NCBI GenBank assembly: GCA_900551325.1
Contig: URVM01000008.1
Span: forward strand, 124,001 to 188,000
Origin: an uncultured Eubacteriales bacterium
Lineage (GTDB): Bacteria > Bacillota > Clostridia > Lachnospirales > Cellulosilyticaceae
Direction: 5' to 3'
Length of the DNA stretch: 64,000 nt
Notes under the pieces: generated by a model
Databases searched by the model: none
Told to the model about the DNA's origin: nothing
What the model saw: the letters and a program-made list of their open reading frames with translations, nothing else
Position numbers and translations under genes: made by a program
Shown here: positions 61,532 to 64,000 of the stretch, one piece after another
Layout of the letters: each line of letters begins with the position of its first letter
How positions within the stretch are numbered: position 1 is the first letter of the stretch

Positions 61532-62377
61532 ATGATTCAATATAAGATTTGGACGCAAAAGTATGGAGAACCTTTTAAGACAAAACTTAATCATCTTCTA
61601 TCCCAATCTAAGCTATCTAAAGATAATTGGGATGAAGAAAATTTATCTAATATATATTGTTTTAAATGTACACCTAGTAAGAAAGAAAAAGAACAAGCAT
61701 TAAACAATATAGTTAGCTTAATAGGGGATTTTATTCAAGAAGAAGTACTGAAGGAATTTGCAAAAAGCTACCTAAAGACTAGAAAAGATTTAGATAGAAG
61801 TAAAAAACGGGAAATCGAGAAGTTGTTTATTCATAATAACTATATAACAAAAGAAGAAGGTGTATCTTATATAGCTTATTATGTAATATATACACCTATT
61901 TTAAAGGAGCTAGAAAAGTATAAGCAAATAAACATAGATGGTTGGATTACTTTTAGAACACAAAAGTACAAGATTATTTTAGAAGATGTAATAGAACAAA
62001 CCATTTACGATTACGAAATGCAAAAGGATTATATCCAGTTTATTAATTTTTTACTTCAAGTAAAAGCTATGCAAGAAGAACAGGTAGAATTAGTTCATCT
62101 TATTCCACAATCAGACGGAGAGATTTTATTATATGATGGAGATGAAAAGGAACAGACAAAAGATTGGATGGAGGTGCTTTGTGAAGAAATAGAGGATGAA
62201 AAATTGACAATAGAAGATAAAGTTTTTCATATTCTTATTTCTTTAGCGCCTAAAAAAATCATGCTTCACGATCATTATAATAAATTGAATGAGCAATTCT
62301 TACAAACGTTAAAAAACCTATTTCTCAATCAGATTGATTATTGTGCTGGGTGTAAAATTTGTCAAAAGGGGTTGTAA
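61532..62377 (+). CDS. ytxC: YtxC-like sporulation protein
   Basis: 281 residues, the same length as Bacillus YtxC, and placed directly upstream of thrS (ytxC also neighbours thrS in Bacillus). The sequence is rich in Lys and Glu, largely helical, with HNNYITKEEGVSYIAYYVIY and YEMQKDYIQFINFLLQVKAMQ in the middle. The C-terminus carries a cysteine cluster CAGCKIC, which may bind a metal. The biochemical role of the family is unknown. GGAGGC precedes the ATG. Confidence 0.75.
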   Translation: MIQYKIWTQKYGEPFKTKLNHLLSQSKLSKDNWDEENLSNIYCFKCTPSKKEKEQALNNIVSLIGDFIQEEVLKEFAKSYLKTRKDLDRSKKREIEKLFIHNNYITKEEGVSYIAYYVIYTPILKELEKYKQINIDGWITFRTQKYKIILEDVIEQTIYDYEMQKDYIQFINFLLQVKAMQEEQVELVHLIPQSDGEILLYDGDEKEQTKDWMEVLCEEIEDEKLTIEDKVFHILISLAPKKIMLHDHYNKLNEQFLQTLKNLFLNQIDYCAGCKICQKGL

Positions 62378-62402
62378 AAAACTACTATATAAATAAATAT
62401 TA

Positions 62403-62431
62403 TTGACAGCTTTAAACAATTTGACTAGAAT
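62403..62431 (+). promoter_or_regulatory. Sigma-A promoter of thrS
   Basis: TTGACA (62403-62408), 17 bases, TAGAAT (62426-62431), upstream of the T-box leader. Confidence 0.88.
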
Positions 62432-62444
62432 GAGAATATAATAT

Positions 62445-62690
62445 TTGAAAACGTTGAAGAGACCAGTAACTTATACTACTTTTTCAGAGAGAAGATGCAT
62501 TGGTGGGAGCATTTTTAAAGGAATATAAGTGAAGACCAGCTCGGAGTGATTGTAAACCAATCCGTTGACTACGTTATAGTCGAAACAAGAGGTTTCTATG
62601 ATGAAACAATAAGGGTGGAACCGCGGGAATATACTCTCGTCCCTTTTCTAGGCTGTGTGGCTAGAAAAGGACGAGAGTTTTTTTTATGCC
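62445..62690 (+). promoter_or_regulatory. Threonine T-box leader with terminator
   Basis: The T-box sequence AAGGGTGGAACCGCGGG is at 62611-62627. Upstream is stem I with an apical CAGAGAGAAGATGCATTGG region and, on its 3' side, GAAGACCAGC, where ACC (62535-62537), a threonine codon, is the likely specifier. The terminator ACTCTCGTCC-TTTTCTAG pairs with CTAGAAAAGGACGAGAGT (62633-62679), followed by eight T. Uncharged tRNA-Thr would favour the antiterminator and allow thrS expression. A 65-codon open frame across this leader is fortuitous. Confidence 0.93.
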
Positions 62691-62739
62691 TCAAAAGCCT
62701 AAAAAATAATAAACATTATATTTTAAGGGAGGAAGCAAT

Positions 62740-64000
62740 ATGATTAATATTACTTTAAAAGACGGCGTTGTAAAACAATACGAAGCAGGCGTTAGTATAC
62801 TAGATGTAGCAAAAGATTTAAGTGAAGGTTTAGCTAGAATGGCATGTTGTGGTTTAGTAAATGGAGAAAGGGTAGACCTTAGAGAACAACTAAATGAAGA
62901 CTGTCAGTTAGAAATTTTAACTTTCAAAGATGTAGATGGGAAATGGGCATTCCGTCATACTTCAGCCCACATTTTAGCTCAAGCTGTAAAAAGACTTTTC
63001 CCACAAGTAAAACTTGCTATAGGACCAGCTATAGAAGATGGTTTTTATTACGATTTTGATAGTGAGAAGCCATTTACAGAAGATGACTTTGAAGCTATTG
63101 AAGCTGAAATGAAAAAAATAGTAAAAGAAAAATTACCTATTGAAAAATTTGAACTTCCAAGAGAAGAAGCTATTAAATTTATGGAAGAAGCAAATGAACC
63201 ATATAAAGTAGAGCTTATTCGTGATCTTCCAGAAGGTGAAATTATTTCTTTCTATAAACAAGGAGAATTTGTAGACCTTTGTGCTGGTCCTCACCTTATG
63301 AGTACAAAACCAGTTGAAGCAATCAAACTTCTTTCAGTAGCAGGTGCTTATTGGAGAGGTAGTGAGAAGAATAAAATGCTTTCTCGTATTTATGCAACTT
63401 CTTTCTCTAAAAAAGCTGAACTTGCTGATCACTTAGCTAAAATTGAGGAAGCTAAAAAACGTGATCACCGTAAACTTGGTCGTGAATTAGAGCTCTTTAC
63501 ACTTCTTGATGAAGGTCCAGGTTTCCCATTCTTCTTACCAAAAGGTATGGAACTTAGAAATACTCTTATTAACTATTGGAGAGAGCTTCACAAAAAAGCA
63601 GATTACCAAGAAATTTCTACACCAATTATCCTAAATAAAGAATTATGGCTTACAAGTGGGCACTGGGATCATTACCGTGAAAATATGTATACAACTGTTA
63701 TTGATGAAATGGATTATGCAGTTAAGCCTATGAACTGTCCAGGAGGTATGTTAGTCTATAAGACAAAGATGCGTTCATACCGTGACTTCCCTCTTCGTAT
63801 GGGAGAGTTAGGACTTGTGCATAGACATGAGCTTTCAGGTGCATTACATGGACTTATGCGTGTAAGAAACTTTACACAAGATGATGCACATATCTTTATG
63901 TTACCAGAGCAAATTAAGAGTGAGATTAAAGGTGTTGTAAAACTTATTGATGAAGTATACAAAGCATTTGGCTTTAAATATAACGTAGAAGTTTCTACAA
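62740..64000 (+). CDS. thrS: Threonyl-tRNA synthetase, 5' part (gene continues beyond window)
   Basis: The first 420 codons; no stop before the window ends, and the full protein is expected at about 635-640 residues. GGGAGG precedes the ATG. The TGS domain covers residues 1-62 (ITLKDGVVKQYEAGVSILDV). The editing/SAD domain has FRHTSAHILAQAVKRLFP and VDLCAGPHL. The class II catalytic domain begins at about 240, with motif 1 around PKGMELRNTLINYWRELH and motif 2 including LVHRHELSGALHGLMRVRNF. It is controlled by the threonine T-box. Confidence 0.98.
   Translation, partial: MINITLKDGVVKQYEAGVSILDVAKDLSEGLARMACCGLVNGERVDLREQLNEDCQLEILTFKDVDGKWAFRHTSAHILAQAVKRLFPQVKLAIGPAIEDGFYYDFDSEKPFTEDDFEAIEAEMKKIVKEKLPIEKFELPREEAIKFMEEANEPYKVELIRDLPEGEIISFYKQGEFVDLCAGPHLMSTKPVEAIKLLSVAGAYWRGSEKNKMLSRIYATSFSKKAELADHLAKIEEAKKRDHRKLGRELELFTLLDEGPGFPFFLPKGMELRNTLINYWRELHKKADYQEISTPIILNKELWLTSGHWDHYRENMYTTVIDEMDYAVKPMNCPGGMLVYKTKMRSYRDFPLRMGELGLVHRHELSGALHGLMRVRNFTQDDAHIFMLPEQIKSEIKGVVKLIDEVYKAFGFKYNVEVST

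Noticed and set aside
62546..62743. A 65-codon open frame upstream of thrS
   Set aside because: It lies wholly within the T-box leader and its terminator and has no ribosome site; the RNA structure explains the sequence.
1..64000. Mobile elements, prophage or defence systems
   Set aside because: I looked for transposases, integrases, terminal inverted repeats, restriction and toxin-antitoxin genes, and found none. The two SH3/NlpC genes are dispersed paralogues and not a mobile repeat.

Overview
The window looks like the chromosome of a low-GC, spore-forming, Gram-positive anaerobe of the Clostridia, most likely a Lachnospiraceae or Cellulosilyticum-like polysaccharide degrader; this placement is inferred from gene content and not proven. 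The signs are AT-rich DNA with GGAGG ribosome sites, two alpha/beta-type spore-protein genes, a YtxC-type sporulation gene, a Spo0E-like gene and a PdaB-like deacetylase, AddAB in place of RecBCD, a B12-dependent ribonucleotide reductase, and T-box and lysine-riboswitch control. I saw no phage, insertion sequence, CRISPR array, rRNA or tRNA. The window reads as ordinary chromosomal backbone with a carbohydrate-specialist locus inside it.

Layout. 1-5464: end of an ABC exporter gene, a YcxB-like protein, a TIM-barrel protein, an SH3/NlpC-P60 cell-wall hydrolase and an acetyltransferase. 5563-5885: a roughly 255-nt highly structured non-coding RNA of unassigned family with a terminator. 5883-10723: an Rrf2/CymR-like regulator divergent from cysK, followed by a polar amino-acid ABC transporter (probably cyst(e)ine). 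10802-20313: a HAD phosphatase, small proteins, addB-addA and a remote ThyX-like protein. 20427-21929: secreted GH18 chitinase. 22009-26292 (mostly minus strand): DUF3783-like protein, HtpG, a spore-protein gene on the plus strand, two small genes and TruA.

26508-44350 is the centre of the window. It holds a YesM/YesN-type two-component system, a sugar ABC importer without its own ATPase, a phosphohexomutase, a GH3 enzyme, a GH94-type phosphorylase, NagA and NagB. It is followed by a ptsH-ptsI-glcT-crr operon preceded by a GlcT-type RNA antiterminator. A GlcNAc-type PTS permease (59923-61386) sits apart under a LicT/BglG-type antiterminator. My reading is that the chitinase releases chito-oligosaccharides, the ABC system imports them, and GH3 and/or the phosphorylase split them in the cytoplasm. 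The mutase would convert GlcNAc-1-P to GlcNAc-6-P, the PTS would bring in free GlcNAc as GlcNAc-6-P, and NagA/NagB would deliver fructose-6-P.

44712-64000: a second SH3/NlpC-P60 hydrolase with the same promoter architecture as the first, a PdaB-like deacetylase, a Spo0E-like protein, class II ribonucleotide reductase NrdJ, several poorly known genes (Mur-ligase-like fragment protein, double-OB protein, YgjP-type metallopeptidase, membrane protein), a cobalamin adenosyltransferase, dapB/dapA under a lysine riboswitch, a minor spore protein with a sigma-G-like promoter, DNA polymerase IV, an ABC-F gene remnant, a methyltransferase, Hsp33, nagE, ytxC, and the 5' two-thirds of thrS behind a threonine T-box.
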